Positions 28,650 through 36,899 of a stretch of 64,000 nucleotides of DNA are shown here, piece after piece. The notes beneath the pieces are model-generated. The model was not told where the DNA came from, made no database searches, and saw only the letters and a program-made list of their open reading frames with translations. Source of the stretch: Ahrensia sp. GTDB taxonomy: Bacteria; Pseudomonadota; Alphaproteobacteria; Rhizobiales; Rhizobiaceae. A program made the position numbers and the translations under genes. The stretch spans positions 4,651 to 68,650 of the forward strand of contig NZXU01000086.1 of the NCBI GenBank assembly GCA_002698425.1. The letters are read 5' to 3'. The stretch's first letter is position 1, and the number at the start of each line of letters is the position of its first letter.

Positions 28650-28844
28650 ATGGCAAAGCTCAACACGAAACCCAACATCGCCGCGCCCGACGATTTCTAC
28701 GCAGATCTGCTCGCCATTCACGAGGGCCTGTCGAAGGAGGAGAGCGACGCGCTCAACGCCCGGCTCATCCTGATCCTGGCCAACCATGTCGGCGACCGCG
28801 AAACGCTCGCCGAGGCGCTCGACGCCGCGCAAGCCCGGAACTGA
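28650..28844 (+). CDS. DUF2783 small protein
   Basis: A 64-residue helical protein of the DUF2783 family: APDDFYADLLAIHEGLS followed by NARLILILANHVGDRETLAEALDAA. These proteins occur almost always next to an MhpA-like FAD monooxygenase, as here, and may be a small subunit or chaperone for it; no function has been shown. ATG 28650 is chosen since GGGAGG is 8 bases upstream; the ATG at 28644 is too close to it. Confidence 0.85.
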   Translation: MAKLNTKPNIAAPDDFYADLLAIHEGLSKEESDALNARLILILANHVGDRETLAEALDAAQARN

Positions 28845-28858
28845 GAGGAGGACCGGCC

Positions 28859-29407
28859 ATGACCCTGAAACTCGACAAGATCCACCACGTCGCCTACCGC
28901 TGCAAGGACGCGAAAGAGACCGTGGAATGGTACGGCAAGATGCTCAAGATGGACTTCGTTCTGGCGATTGCCGAGAACAACGTCCCGTCGACGCATGAGC
29001 CCGACCCCTACATGCACGTCTTTCTCGACGCGGGCGACGGCAACGTGCTGGCCTTCTTCGAACTGCCGACCAAGCCCGAGATGGGCCGGGATCCGAACAC
29101 GCCGGTCTGGGTGCAGCACATCGCCTTCAAGGTGAAGGACCGCCCCACCCTGCTCGAATTCAAGGATCATCTGGAAAAGAACGGCGTCGAGGTGCTCGGC
29201 GTCACCGACCACTCGATCTTCCATTCGATCTACTTCTTCGATCCGAACGGCCACCGCGTCGAACTCGCCTGCCCGGACCCGGAAGAGGACGCCCTGCTGG
29301 AGCGGCTTACCGCGGTCAAATGGGACATGCTGGAAGAATGGTCGAAAACCAAGCGCGCCCCCCAGCACGCCGACTGGCTGCACGCCAAGGAATTGAGCAA
29401 GGCGTAA
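28859..29407 (+). CDS. VOC-superfamily (extradiol dioxygenase-like) protein
   Basis: A 182-residue vicinal-oxygen-chelate protein with two beta-alpha-beta-beta-beta modules. Candidate metal ligands are in DKIHHVAYRC, WVQHIAFKV and HRVELACPD (His, His, Glu), the set used by extradiol dioxygenases and glyoxalase I. It may be the ring-cleaving step of this operon, or an isomerase. GAGGAGG precedes the ATG. It is the last gene, followed by an intergenic palindromic repeat. Confidence 0.87.
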   Translation: MTLKLDKIHHVAYRCKDAKETVEWYGKMLKMDFVLAIAENNVPSTHEPDPYMHVFLDAGDGNVLAFFELPTKPEMGRDPNTPVWVQHIAFKVKDRPTLLEFKDHLEKNGVEVLGVTDHSIFHSIYFFDPNGHRVELACPDPEEDALLERLTAVKWDMLEEWSKTKRAPQHADWLHAKELSKA

Positions 29408-29423
29408 GCGGCCTCGCGCTTTC

Positions 29424-29530
29424 CGTCATTCCGGGGCCGCGAAGCGGAACCCGGAATCCAGAGCCGAGAGTTTCAAGGACCTGGCCCTGACTGGATCCCC
29501 GGTTCTCGCTGCGCGAGCCCGGGGATGACG
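29424..29530. repeat. paired inverted intergenic repeat (CGTCATTCCGGG type)
   Basis: Two halves in opposite orientation: 29424-29461 begins CGTCATTCCGGGGCCGCGAA and ends GGAATCCAG, and 29491-29530 begins CTGGATCCCCGG and ends CCGGGGATGACG. Together they can fold into one long hairpin. This is the form of a widespread alphaproteobacterial intergenic repeat. It lies between two convergent operons and may serve as their terminator. Confidence 0.75.
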
Positions 29531-29546
29531 CCTTGACCGCGTGGCG

Positions 29547-30785
29547 TCAGCCGCCCGGCTTCCTCACCACTCCCGCCTCGACCCACCCGTCGAAAACCGC
29601 CAGCGCCGTCTCGCAGAACTCCGCGTCGTTGATGTGGCAGGAAAGCGCCTTCAGCTCGACCGCATCAGGGCAGGCCGCTTCCATCTCGTCGCAGAACGCC
29701 GCCAGCCCATCCGGGTCGTTCAGCGGCGCGCCCGGCCGGTCCCATTCATGGCAACCGCCTTTCGGCAGCAGGAAGACCGTCGGTCCGGTCGCCTCGGCCA
29801 TGTGGCCGCACAATTCCCGCGCCACCTCGCGGCGCTCCCCCGGCTCCAGCACGATCGAGGTCAAGAGCCGGTTATGCGCATGCGAAGGCGTCTCCCGGAA
29901 ACGCTCCGGCAGCGGTTGCCAGCCGACGAAATCGATCAGGTCGATGCAGCCCGGCGCGACCAGTTGCGGAATGCCGGCCTTGCCGGCATTGGTCAGCCGG
30001 TCGCTGCCGGCGGAGAGCCCGCCCATCATGTGGTTGCCGACCTCCTGCGTGGCGAAATCGAACACCGCCGCGAAGGCTCCTTCGGCGGCAAGCGCCTCGA
30101 AGGCGCGCCCGCCCATGCCGGTCGCGTGGAACACCGCCACCTCGTAGCCGCGCTTTTCCAGTTCCGGCTTCAGCGTCACCATATAGGTCAGCACCGACTT
30201 GCCGAAGGAGGTCATGCCGATCAGCGGCCTGTCGCGCACCGGGGCCTCGACGGCGCGCGCCGCGCCCAGCACCGCCCCGGCCGCCTGGCTGAGCGAGGAC
30301 TTGCACACCGAATTGAGCCCGTAGAGCCCGCCCGCCCAGAGGATCATCTGAATGTCCGGCGCGAGACGTTCGGCCGGCAGCAGCGGCGAGAAGGACACCG
30401 TCGAGACCACGAATTTCGGCACGCCGAGCGGCAGCGCCGCGCAGACGTCGAGCGCGAGGTCCGTTCCCATCGTCCCGCCGAGCACGATCACGCCGTTGAT
30501 CGCCCCTTCCCGATGCAGCCGCGCAGCCAGCGCCGCCGCGCCCGCCGCCATGATCTGCATGGCATGGTTCTCGTCGCCCGAGTCGATGGCCGCCTCGATC
30601 GAGCTGCCGCCCTCGGCCGCCACATCATGCTTGGACCAATCGGTCGGCTCCGCCGGATCGCCGAGCACGCTGACATCCATCGTCACGACCCCGCCGCCCT
30701 GGGCGCGGATGCACTCGGCCATATAGGACAATTCGTCGTTCTTGGTGTCGTAGGTGCCGACGACGAGGATGGTCTTGTCGGTCAT
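29547..30785 (-). CDS. Tm-1-like ATP-binding domain protein (UPF0261)
   Basis: A 412-residue protein of the Tm-1-like/UPF0261 family, related to the N-terminal part of the tomato Tm-1 resistance protein. The N terminus TILVVGTYDTKNDELSYMAE is characteristic, as are GGTMGTDLALDVCAALPLG and FHATGMGGRAFEALAAEGAF. Bacterial members lack a known reaction. ATG 30785 has GGGAG upstream, preferred to a GTG at 30791. It begins 10 bases after the aldehyde dehydrogenase stop and is the last gene of the tct operon. Confidence 0.88.
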   Translation of the reverse strand: MTDKTILVVGTYDTKNDELSYMAECIRAQGGGVVTMDVSVLGDPAEPTDWSKHDVAAEGGSSIEAAIDSGDENHAMQIMAAGAAALAARLHREGAINGVIVLGGTMGTDLALDVCAALPLGVPKFVVSTVSFSPLLPAERLAPDIQMILWAGGLYGLNSVCKSSLSQAAGAVLGAARAVEAPVRDRPLIGMTSFGKSVLTYMVTLKPELEKRGYEVAVFHATGMGGRAFEALAAEGAFAAVFDFATQEVGNHMMGGLSAGSDRLTNAGKAGIPQLVAPGCIDLIDFVGWQPLPERFRETPSHAHNRLLTSIVLEPGERREVARELCGHMAEATGPTVFLLPKGGCHEWDRPGAPLNDPDGLAAFCDEMEAACPDAVELKALSCHINDAEFCETALAVFDGWVEAGVVRKPGG

Positions 30786-30795
30786 TCTCACTCCC

Positions 30796-32280
30796 TCAAA
30801 GCTGTATCCACGCCGTCTTCAGGTCGACATATTTGTCGAAGGCGTGCAGCGACTTGTCATGCCCGTTGCCCGACTGCTTGACCCCGCCGAGCGGCACCGT
30901 CAGGTCCGAGCCGCCATAGGTGTTCACATGGACGACCCCGGCCCGGACCGAACGGATCATCCGGTGCGCCCGCGACAAATCGCTGGTCCAGACGCCGGAC
31001 GACAATCCGTACTCCGTGCCGTTCGCCATCGCGACGGCTTCCTCCTCCGTGTCGAAGGCTGAAACCGCCAGCACCGGGCCAAACACTTCCTTCTGCGCCA
31101 GCGTGTCGTCGATGCCGACATTCGTGACGATGGTCGGCTCCATGTAATAGCCGCCGGTCTCCTGCAGGACGCGCCCACCGCCGGTATGGATCGACCCGCC
31201 CTCCTTCGCCGCCGTCTCCACGAAGCCGAGGCTCTGCTGCAGCTGCCGCTCCGAGTTGATCGCCCCGACATGCGTCGCGATGTCGAGCGGATCGCCGACG
31301 GTCAGCGCCCCGGCCGCTTTCGCCAGTTCCGCGACGAATTCGTCATGGATGCCGCGCTGCACCAGCAGCCGCGAGCAGGCGACGCAGACCTGACCCGAAT
31401 TGCGGAACATGCCGTTCGCGGTGACCTTAGCGGCCTGCGCGATGTCCTTCACGTCGTCGAAGACGAGCGAGGGCGACTTGCCGCCAAGCTCCAGATAGAC
31501 CCGCTTCAGGTTGGACCGCGCGGAATATTCCAGAAGCCGCCGCCCGACCGGACCGGAGCCCGTGAAAACCAGCACGTCGACATCCATCGAAAGCGCCAGC
31601 GCCTCGCCGGCCACCGCGCCGCGCCCGGTGACGACATTGAGCACGCCCTTCGGCAGGCCCGCCTCCAGCGCCAGCTCGGCGATCCGGATCAGCGTCAGCG
31701 ATGCGGTCTCCGCCGGCTTCAGCACAACCGAGTTGCCCGCCGCGATCGCCGGTCCCAGTTTCCACGCCCCGATCATCAGCGGGAAGTTCCACGGCACGAT
31801 GGCCCCGACCACGCCCACCGGCTCGCGCAGCACCATGCCGAGCTGCGTGTCCGCCGTCGGCGCGATCTCGCCATAGATCTTGTCGAGTGCCTCCGCGTAG
31901 TAGCGGATGGTCCCGGCCGCCGAGCCGGCCTCGGCCTTGAACGCCATTGCGAACTCGGTGCCGTTGTCGCGCACGCCGAGCACGGTCAGCGCCAGCGCCT
32001 CGCGCTCGATCAGCTCCGCCCATTTGAGCATGACCTTTTTGCGCGCGGCCGGCGGCTGCCCGGCCCAGCGCCGGTCCTCGAAGGCTGCGCGCGCGGACGA
32101 CACCGCCCGCTCCACCTCGGCGGGCGTCGCGTCGGCGATCGTGGTCAGTCGCGTTCCGTCGATCGGCGATATGACGTCGAGTGGCGCGCTTTCACCTTCC
32201 TGCCGCGCGCCCGCGACAAGGAGCCCTTGCGGCGGAACAGGAGTGCGCCGAAGCGCGTCGATCTGTGCTTGCTCTGCCAT
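30796..32280 (-). CDS. NAD(P)-dependent aldehyde dehydrogenase
   Basis: A 494-residue ALDH. Recognisable blocks are VGAIVPWNFPLMIGAWKLGP, the catalytic Glu in VYLELGGKSPSLVF and the nucleophile Cys in NSGQVCVACSRLLV. It resembles the PuuC/betaine-aldehyde group, acting on amino- or aryl-aldehydes. ATG 32280 follows AAGGAGG. The tctA frame runs 136 bases into this gene in another phase. Its operon context (tripartite importer, then Tm-1-like) suggests oxidation of an imported carboxylate derivative. Confidence 0.92.
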   Translation of the reverse strand: MAEQAQIDALRRTPVPPQGLLVAGARQEGESAPLDVISPIDGTRLTTIADATPAEVERAVSSARAAFEDRRWAGQPPAARKKVMLKWAELIEREALALTVLGVRDNGTEFAMAFKAEAGSAAGTIRYYAEALDKIYGEIAPTADTQLGMVLREPVGVVGAIVPWNFPLMIGAWKLGPAIAAGNSVVLKPAETASLTLIRIAELALEAGLPKGVLNVVTGRGAVAGEALALSMDVDVLVFTGSGPVGRRLLEYSARSNLKRVYLELGGKSPSLVFDDVKDIAQAAKVTANGMFRNSGQVCVACSRLLVQRGIHDEFVAELAKAAGALTVGDPLDIATHVGAINSERQLQQSLGFVETAAKEGGSIHTGGGRVLQETGGYYMEPTIVTNVGIDDTLAQKEVFGPVLAVSAFDTEEEAVAMANGTEYGLSSGVWTSDLSRAHRMIRSVRAGVVHVNTYGGSDLTVPLGGVKQSGNGHDKSLHAFDKYVDLKTAWIQL

Positions 32281-33764
32281 TCGGCCTCCTTGAGCGATTT
32301 GCGGTCCTGCAGCACGTGCCGGAAATGGATCGCGAGCACGGCGAGGATCGCGAGGAACAGGATCATCGCCACGGGCCGGTCGATGAAGTCGAACGGCTCC
32401 TTCACCCGCGCCATCCCGGCGCGCAGCTTCACCTCCATGATATTGCCGAGCACCATGCCGAGAATGATCGGCACGATCGGCAGCGACAGCCGCTTGAGAA
32501 TGTATCCGATGATGCCGAACACGGCGGCTATGATGCAGTCGGTCGCGGAATTGCGCAGCGAATAGACGCCGACGAAGGACAGCGTCAGCACGCACAGGCC
32601 GAGAAACCGGTTGGGGATCTTGACGACCTGGATCAGCGGCCGCGTCGCGACCAGCAGGAAGACGACGACCAGCACGTTGAGGATCAGAAGCGCCAGGTAG
32701 AGCGCCATGATGAAGTCCATCGAGTTCTGGAACAGGCCCGGTCCCGGAACGACATTGTGGACGTAGAAGACGGAGAGCATCATCGCCGTCAGCGCCTCGC
32801 CGGGAATGCCGAGCGCCAGAAGCGGCACCATGGCGGCCGCCGGCACGGCATTGTTCGAGGTCTCGGCCGCGATCAGGCCCTCCGACGATCCATGGCCGAA
32901 ATCCTGCGGCCGCTTAGAGGTCTTCTGCGCATAGGTGTAGGACAGGAACTGCGCCGTGAATTCGCCGACGCCCGGGATCATCCCCATCACCACGCCGAAG
33001 GACGCCGACACGCCGGCGACGCGCGGATGGCGCGCCAGTTCGCGGAAGCCCTGGAACAGCCCGCCCCGCAGCTTCGTCGTGCGGATCTTCTCGTCGTCGC
33101 TGGTCAGCAGCAGGAAGGCCTGGCTCAGCGCGAACAGGCCGAGCACGACGACGATCAGGTCGATGCCGCTCGACAGGAACGCCTGGTCGAAGGTGAAGCG
33201 CTTGGAATATTTCACCGGCTCCAGCCCGATCGTCTGGATGAAGATGCCGAACCCGGCCAGCGCTCCGGCGATCAGGCTCTGGCCGCGATGCGCGACGATG
33301 ACGAGGATGATGCCGAGCAGCGCGGCGAGAAAGATCTCGCGCGACCCGAACATCGGCGCGACCTTCGCCAGCACCGGCGCGAAGGCCATCAGGCAGATGA
33401 CCGAGAAGATGCCGCCGAAGAAGGACGAGGAATAGGCGAGCGATAGCGCCCGGCGCGGCTCGCCGCGCGCCGTCATCGGAAAGCCGTCATAGGTGGTCAG
33501 CGCATTGACCGCCGTGCCCGGCGTGTTGATCAGCACCGCCGGGATCGCGCCGCCATACATCGACGAGCCGTAGATGCCGAGCAGCACGGTCAGCCCGACG
33601 ATCGGGTCCATCGAGAAGGTCGCCGGCAAGAGGATTGCGATCGCCACCGCCGGACCGACGCCCGGAATGGCGCCGATCAGGACGCCGCCGATCGAGCCGA
33701 CAAGAAGCGCCAGGATCACGTCCCAGCGCGCCAGAATTTCCAGACTCGACAGCAGCGTGTCCAT
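32145..33764 (-). CDS. tctA: TctA-type tripartite tricarboxylate transporter large permease
   Basis: A 539-residue membrane protein of the TTT family, with about twelve helices. Family motifs are visible: GAIPGVGPAVAIAILLP near residue 33, YGGAIPAVLINTPGTA, and the second repeat GMIPGVGEFTAQFLSYTYAQ with SSEGLIAAETSNNA. The last 45 or so residues (after WQSKHRS) are an Arg/Ser-rich tail that reads through the start of the ALDH gene and is probably not native to the family. The start is 8 bases after tctB. Confidence 0.92.
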   Translation of the reverse strand: MDTLLSSLEILARWDVILALLVGSIGGVLIGAIPGVGPAVAIAILLPATFSMDPIVGLTVLLGIYGSSMYGGAIPAVLINTPGTAVNALTTYDGFPMTARGEPRRALSLAYSSSFFGGIFSVICLMAFAPVLAKVAPMFGSREIFLAALLGIILVIVAHRGQSLIAGALAGFGIFIQTIGLEPVKYSKRFTFDQAFLSSGIDLIVVVLGLFALSQAFLLLTSDDEKIRTTKLRGGLFQGFRELARHPRVAGVSASFGVVMGMIPGVGEFTAQFLSYTYAQKTSKRPQDFGHGSSEGLIAAETSNNAVPAAAMVPLLALGIPGEALTAMMLSVFYVHNVVPGPGLFQNSMDFIMALYLALLILNVLVVVFLLVATRPLIQVVKIPNRFLGLCVLTLSFVGVYSLRNSATDCIIAAVFGIIGYILKRLSLPIVPIILGMVLGNIMEVKLRAGMARVKEPFDFIDRPVAMILFLAILAVLAIHFRHVLQDRKSLKEAEWQSKHRSTRFGALLFRRKGSLSRARGRKVKARHSTSYRRSTERD

Positions 33765-33771
33765 GGCGCCT

Positions 33772-34302
33772 TCAGAAGTTCAGAATGAAGAAAGTGCGGA
33801 TCGCGCCCGGCAGATATTCATAGATCATGCCGCCGGGAATTTTCACCGAGAGGAAGCTCTTGAACACAACCACGGTCGCCAGCCCGAACAAGACGGCCGC
33901 CAGCATCATCCGGCCGCTGCGATAGCCGAGACGGCGCGCCAGCAGCGGCACGAAGACGAGCGTCGACGGGAGGTAGCCGATCACCGGCACGGCGAAGACA
34001 TAACCCATGAACCAGGCGGCGTACTCGACCACCGCAGCCCATTTGCGCGCCTCGGCCCGGTCGGCGCGGCGCAAACGCCGCCATGGCAGCAGGTAGAGAT
34101 GCAGCGCGCCGAACGCGGCCATCGCGATCAGCCCGACGGCCGGCCAGAAACGGGGCTGGGCGAAGAAATCCGTCTTGGCGACCCAGCGCGTCTGGCTGGG
34201 CGTTTGCGACAGCAGCAGCACGGCGAAGAAAAGCAAAGCGGCGGCGAAGAGGAGTTGCCCTCGCCTCGGTCCCGGAAATCGGCGCTCGCGTTCGCTCTGC
34301 AC
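33772..34302 (-). CDS. tctB: TctB-family transporter small subunit
   Basis: A 176-residue membrane protein with four hydrophobic segments (about residues 16-33, 52-70, 90-110 and 130-150), the TctB topology. It has the usual block DFFAQPRFWPAVGLIAM between helices one and two. The start is GTG at 34302, with no ATG nearby. It sits between tctC and tctA; a hairpin with a U-tract separates it from tctC. Confidence 0.88.
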   Translation of the reverse strand: MQSERERRFPGPRRGQLLFAAALLFFAVLLLSQTPSQTRWVAKTDFFAQPRFWPAVGLIAMAAFGALHLYLLPWRRLRRADRAEARKWAAVVEYAAWFMGYVFAVPVIGYLPSTLVFVPLLARRLGYRSGRMMLAAVLFGLATVVVFKSFLSVKIPGGMIYEYLPGAIRTFFILNF

Positions 34303-34326
34303 AGTCGCTGTCTCGAATGATGATGC

Positions 34327-34353
34327 AAAACGGGCCCGGAAGATCCGGGCCCG
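34327..34353 (-). terminator. intra-operon terminator/attenuator between tctC and tctB
   Basis: On the minus strand a perfect 10-bp GC stem (CGGGCCCGGA and complement) with a 3-base loop is followed by TTTT. It lies only 10 bases past the tctC stop, so it probably reduces transcription of tctB and tctA relative to the abundant binding protein. Confidence 0.75.
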
Positions 34354-34362
34354 CAGAGGAAT

Positions 34363-35307
34363 TTACTGCTCGAGGATTTCGCCGATATGGGCGACCGTCT
34401 CGATGTCCTTGGCGATACGCGCCGCGCTCTCGTCGGCGTCCTGCCAGTAGATCAGCGCGCCGGTCTCCTTGGCCACCGCCTGGGCGCGATCGCTCATCAC
34501 GGTCTTCTTGGCGACGGCGATGATCTTGTCGCGCACATCCTGCGGCGTGTCCTTCACGACGAAGAGCCCGTTCCACAGCGCGATGTTGAGCGACGGATCG
34601 AGTTCGCCGATGGTCGGCGCGTCCGGCACCAGCGGGATGCGCTCGTCTGTGATCGAGGTCAGCACCTTCACCTTGTCGAGGCACGGCAGGATCAGCTGCA
34701 GCGTGGTGTTGATGACGTCGGCGTCGCCCGAGGCCAGCGTGTTGCAGTCGAGCGCGTCGAAAGCGGCGTCGGAGCCCCATTCGAAACCGGCATTCTTCGC
34801 GTAAGCCTTCGTCACCTGCGTCGGCGTCAGCACGTCGCCGAAATGGCCGAGCGCAACTTCGTTCTCCTTCGCATAGGCCGCCAGTTCCTCCATCGAGGAA
34901 TAGGGCGCGTCGCCGCTGGTGGCGATCACGAAGGGATAGGTGAGAAAGATGCCGAGCGGATCGAACTTCTCCGGCGTCAGTTCCGGAATGTCGATCTGGT
35001 GGCCGACCACCGGCACGCCGATGACGAAGGAGCCGATCGTGTAGCCGTCAGCCGGAGACGTCGCCACGTCGATCGCGCCCGGGAACGGGCCGCCGCCGCC
35101 GCCAGGTTTATTCACCACCGCCGCGGGTATGTCATACTCGGCCTGGAAATCCTCGGCGATCATGCGGGTCAGCACATCCTCGAGGTCGCCCGGAGGCCAC
35201 GGCACGATGAAATTCACAGGCTTCTCGGGATACTCCGCATAGGCGGCGCCTCCCATCAGGATCATGGCGCTGGCCAGAGCGCCTTTCAGAAGAGTGGATT
35301 TGAACAC
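34363..35307 (-). CDS. tctC: TctC-type periplasmic solute-binding protein
   Basis: A 314-residue Bug/TctC binding protein. The signal peptide is residues 1-24 (ending GGAAYA). The mature start EYPEKPVNFIVPWPPGDLEDVL and the ligand-loop VVNKPGGGGGPFPGA are typical of the family, which binds carboxylates with two water-bridged loops. It is the first gene of the tct operon, divergent from iclR. Ligand unknown. Confidence 0.92.
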   Translation of the reverse strand: MFKSTLLKGALASAMILMGGAAYAEYPEKPVNFIVPWPPGDLEDVLTRMIAEDFQAEYDIPAAVVNKPGGGGGPFPGAIDVATSPADGYTIGSFVIGVPVVGHQIDIPELTPEKFDPLGIFLTYPFVIATSGDAPYSSMEELAAYAKENEVALGHFGDVLTPTQVTKAYAKNAGFEWGSDAAFDALDCNTLASGDADVINTTLQLILPCLDKVKVLTSITDERIPLVPDAPTIGELDPSLNIALWNGLFVVKDTPQDVRDKIIAVAKKTVMSDRAQAVAKETGALIYWQDADESAARIAKDIETVAHIGEILEQ

Positions 35308-35325
35308 AGCAGCCTCCCTGGTAGA

Positions 35326-35350
35326 GGTTCAAATAGTGAACCGACGGTTC
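35326..35350. promoter_or_regulatory. IclR-type operator candidate, tctC-iclR divergent region
   Basis: Three GGTTC half-sites alternate in orientation: GGTTC (35326), GAACC (35338) and GGTTC (35346). The last two form the palindrome GAACCGACGGTTC. Further on, ATTGACA (35359-35365) and TGTCAAT (35381-35387) form an inverted pair that can serve as facing -35 elements. The arrangement suits repression or activation of tctC by the neighbouring IclR. Confidence 0.55.
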
Positions 35351-35460
35351 TAAAATAGATTGACATTCGTTTTCTTCCCCTGTCAATGAATTTTAGGAAA
35401 ACGACCGCGGGCCCAACCGCGGCACCGCCACGTCACGTCCGGGAACAGGAACGCCCCGCC

Positions 35461-36240
35461 ATGGGAACCGTGTCCAAAGCATTGTCTTTGCTGACGAATT
35501 TCAATCAGTCCCGCACCGAGATCGGGTTGAGCGAGATTGCGCGGCTGGCCGGCGTGAACAAGGCGACGGCCTACCGGCTTCTGACCGAATTGCAGGCCGG
35601 CGGCTTCGTCGAACAGACCGGAGCGGACAAGAGCTGGCGTCTCGGGCCGGAGATTCTGCGCCTCGCAAGAGTGCGCGAGGCCGCCGTTCCGATGACTACG
35701 GCGTCGCGCGCCATCCTCGACCGGCTCGCCGCCGAGACCCATGAGACAGCCCATGTCAGCGTGCTGCGCGGAACCGAACTCAATGCGCTCGCCCACGCCT
35801 ATTCGACGCGCCACGCCACCCGCGTGATGATGGAGGATGCGGAACGCCTCTCGATGCACGGCACCGGGTCCGGCCTCGCCGTGCTCGCCTTTTCGCCCGA
35901 TGACTTCGTCGAGTCCGTGCTCGCCCTACCGCTGAAGAAGCACACGCCGGACACCGTGACCGACCCCGCCGCCCTTCGCGCCCTGCTTGCCCCGATCCGC
36001 GAGACGGGCATCGCCGAATCCGTCGGCGGCTTCGAGGCCGACGTCCATTCCCACGCCGCCCCGGTCTTCGACACGAACGGCCTGCCGATCGGCGCACTCG
36101 CCGTCGCCGCGCCGGTCGCGCGCGTCACGCCCGATCGCGCGGCGGTGATCAAACACGCCGTATTGACAGGCGCGATGGAGCTGACACGCGCCATTGGCGG
36201 CTTCGTACCCGAAAGCTTCCCGCAGGCGGTCGCGGCATGA
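35461..36240 (+). CDS. IclR-family transcriptional regulator
   Basis: A 259-residue regulator. The winged helix is MGTVSKALSLLTNFN...LSEIARLAGVNKATAYRLLTELQAGGFVE, and the effector domain is residues 85-255. ATG 35461 begins directly at the conserved GTVSKAL block; an ATG at 35386 would add 25 low-complexity residues without a ribosome site. Its stop overlaps the HAD gene (ATGA). It is divergent from tctC and is the likely regulator of both units. Confidence 0.9.
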   Translation: MGTVSKALSLLTNFNQSRTEIGLSEIARLAGVNKATAYRLLTELQAGGFVEQTGADKSWRLGPEILRLARVREAAVPMTTASRAILDRLAAETHETAHVSVLRGTELNALAHAYSTRHATRVMMEDAERLSMHGTGSGLAVLAFSPDDFVESVLALPLKKHTPDTVTDPAALRALLAPIRETGIAESVGGFEADVHSHAAPVFDTNGLPIGALAVAAPVARVTPDRAAVIKHAVLTGAMELTRAIGGFVPESFPQAVAA

Positions 36241-36899
36241 CCCAAGCCCTGATCCTCGATTTCGGCGGCGTCGTCACCCGCACCCTTTTCGAGACGCACG
36301 ATCTGTCGGAAGCGGCGCTCGGCCTCGCACCGGGTACGCTCACATGGCGCGGCCCGTTCGACCCCGATAACGATCCGCTCTGGCGCGACATGCAGGCCGA
36401 CCGCATCTCCGAACGCGACTACTGGATGCAGCGCACCCGCGAGGTCGGCGCACTGGTCGGCAAGGACTGGACGAAGATGGCCGACTTCGTGCGCGCCGCG
36501 CGCGGCGGCGACCCGGACGCGGTCATCCGGCCCGAATTCCGCGAAGCCGTCGCCGCGGCGAAGGCCGCCAAGATCCGCCTCGCCATCCTGTCGAACGAAC
36601 TCGACCTTTTCTACGGCGCGGATTTCCGCGACAAGCTGCCCTTCCTCGCCGATTTCGACGTCATCGTCGACGCGACCTACACCAATATCCTGAAACCCGA
36701 CCCCCGCGCCTACAGCGCCTGTCTCGACGAACTCGGCCTTGCCGCCAAGGATTGCGTCTTCGTCGACGACCAGCTGCGCAACATCGACGGCGCGAAGGCG
36801 GTCGGGCTCAACACCGTTCATTTCGATGTCTGCCGGCCGCGCGAGAGTTACGCGGCCGCGCTGCACTTGCTGGGTATCGCCGAAGGGAGCACGCCATGA
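36237..36899 (+). CDS. HAD-superfamily hydrolase
   Basis: A 220-residue HAD subfamily IA protein. Motif I is degenerate: LILDFGGVVTRTLFE keeps DFGGVV but has Gly where the second Asp is expected, as in YihX-like phosphatases that use D-x-G-G-V. Motif II Ser is in LAILSNELDLFYG, the Lys in NILKPDPRAY and motif IV in CVFVDDQLRNIDGA. It probably dephosphorylates a small metabolite. It overlaps both neighbours by 4 bases, so it is tightly coupled to iclR and the aminotransferase. Confidence 0.88.
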   Translation: MTQALILDFGGVVTRTLFETHDLSEAALGLAPGTLTWRGPFDPDNDPLWRDMQADRISERDYWMQRTREVGALVGKDWTKMADFVRAARGGDPDAVIRPEFREAVAAAKAAKIRLAILSNELDLFYGADFRDKLPFLADFDVIVDATYTNILKPDPRAYSACLDELGLAAKDCVFVDDQLRNIDGAKAVGLNTVHFDVCRPRESYAAALHLLGIAEGSTP

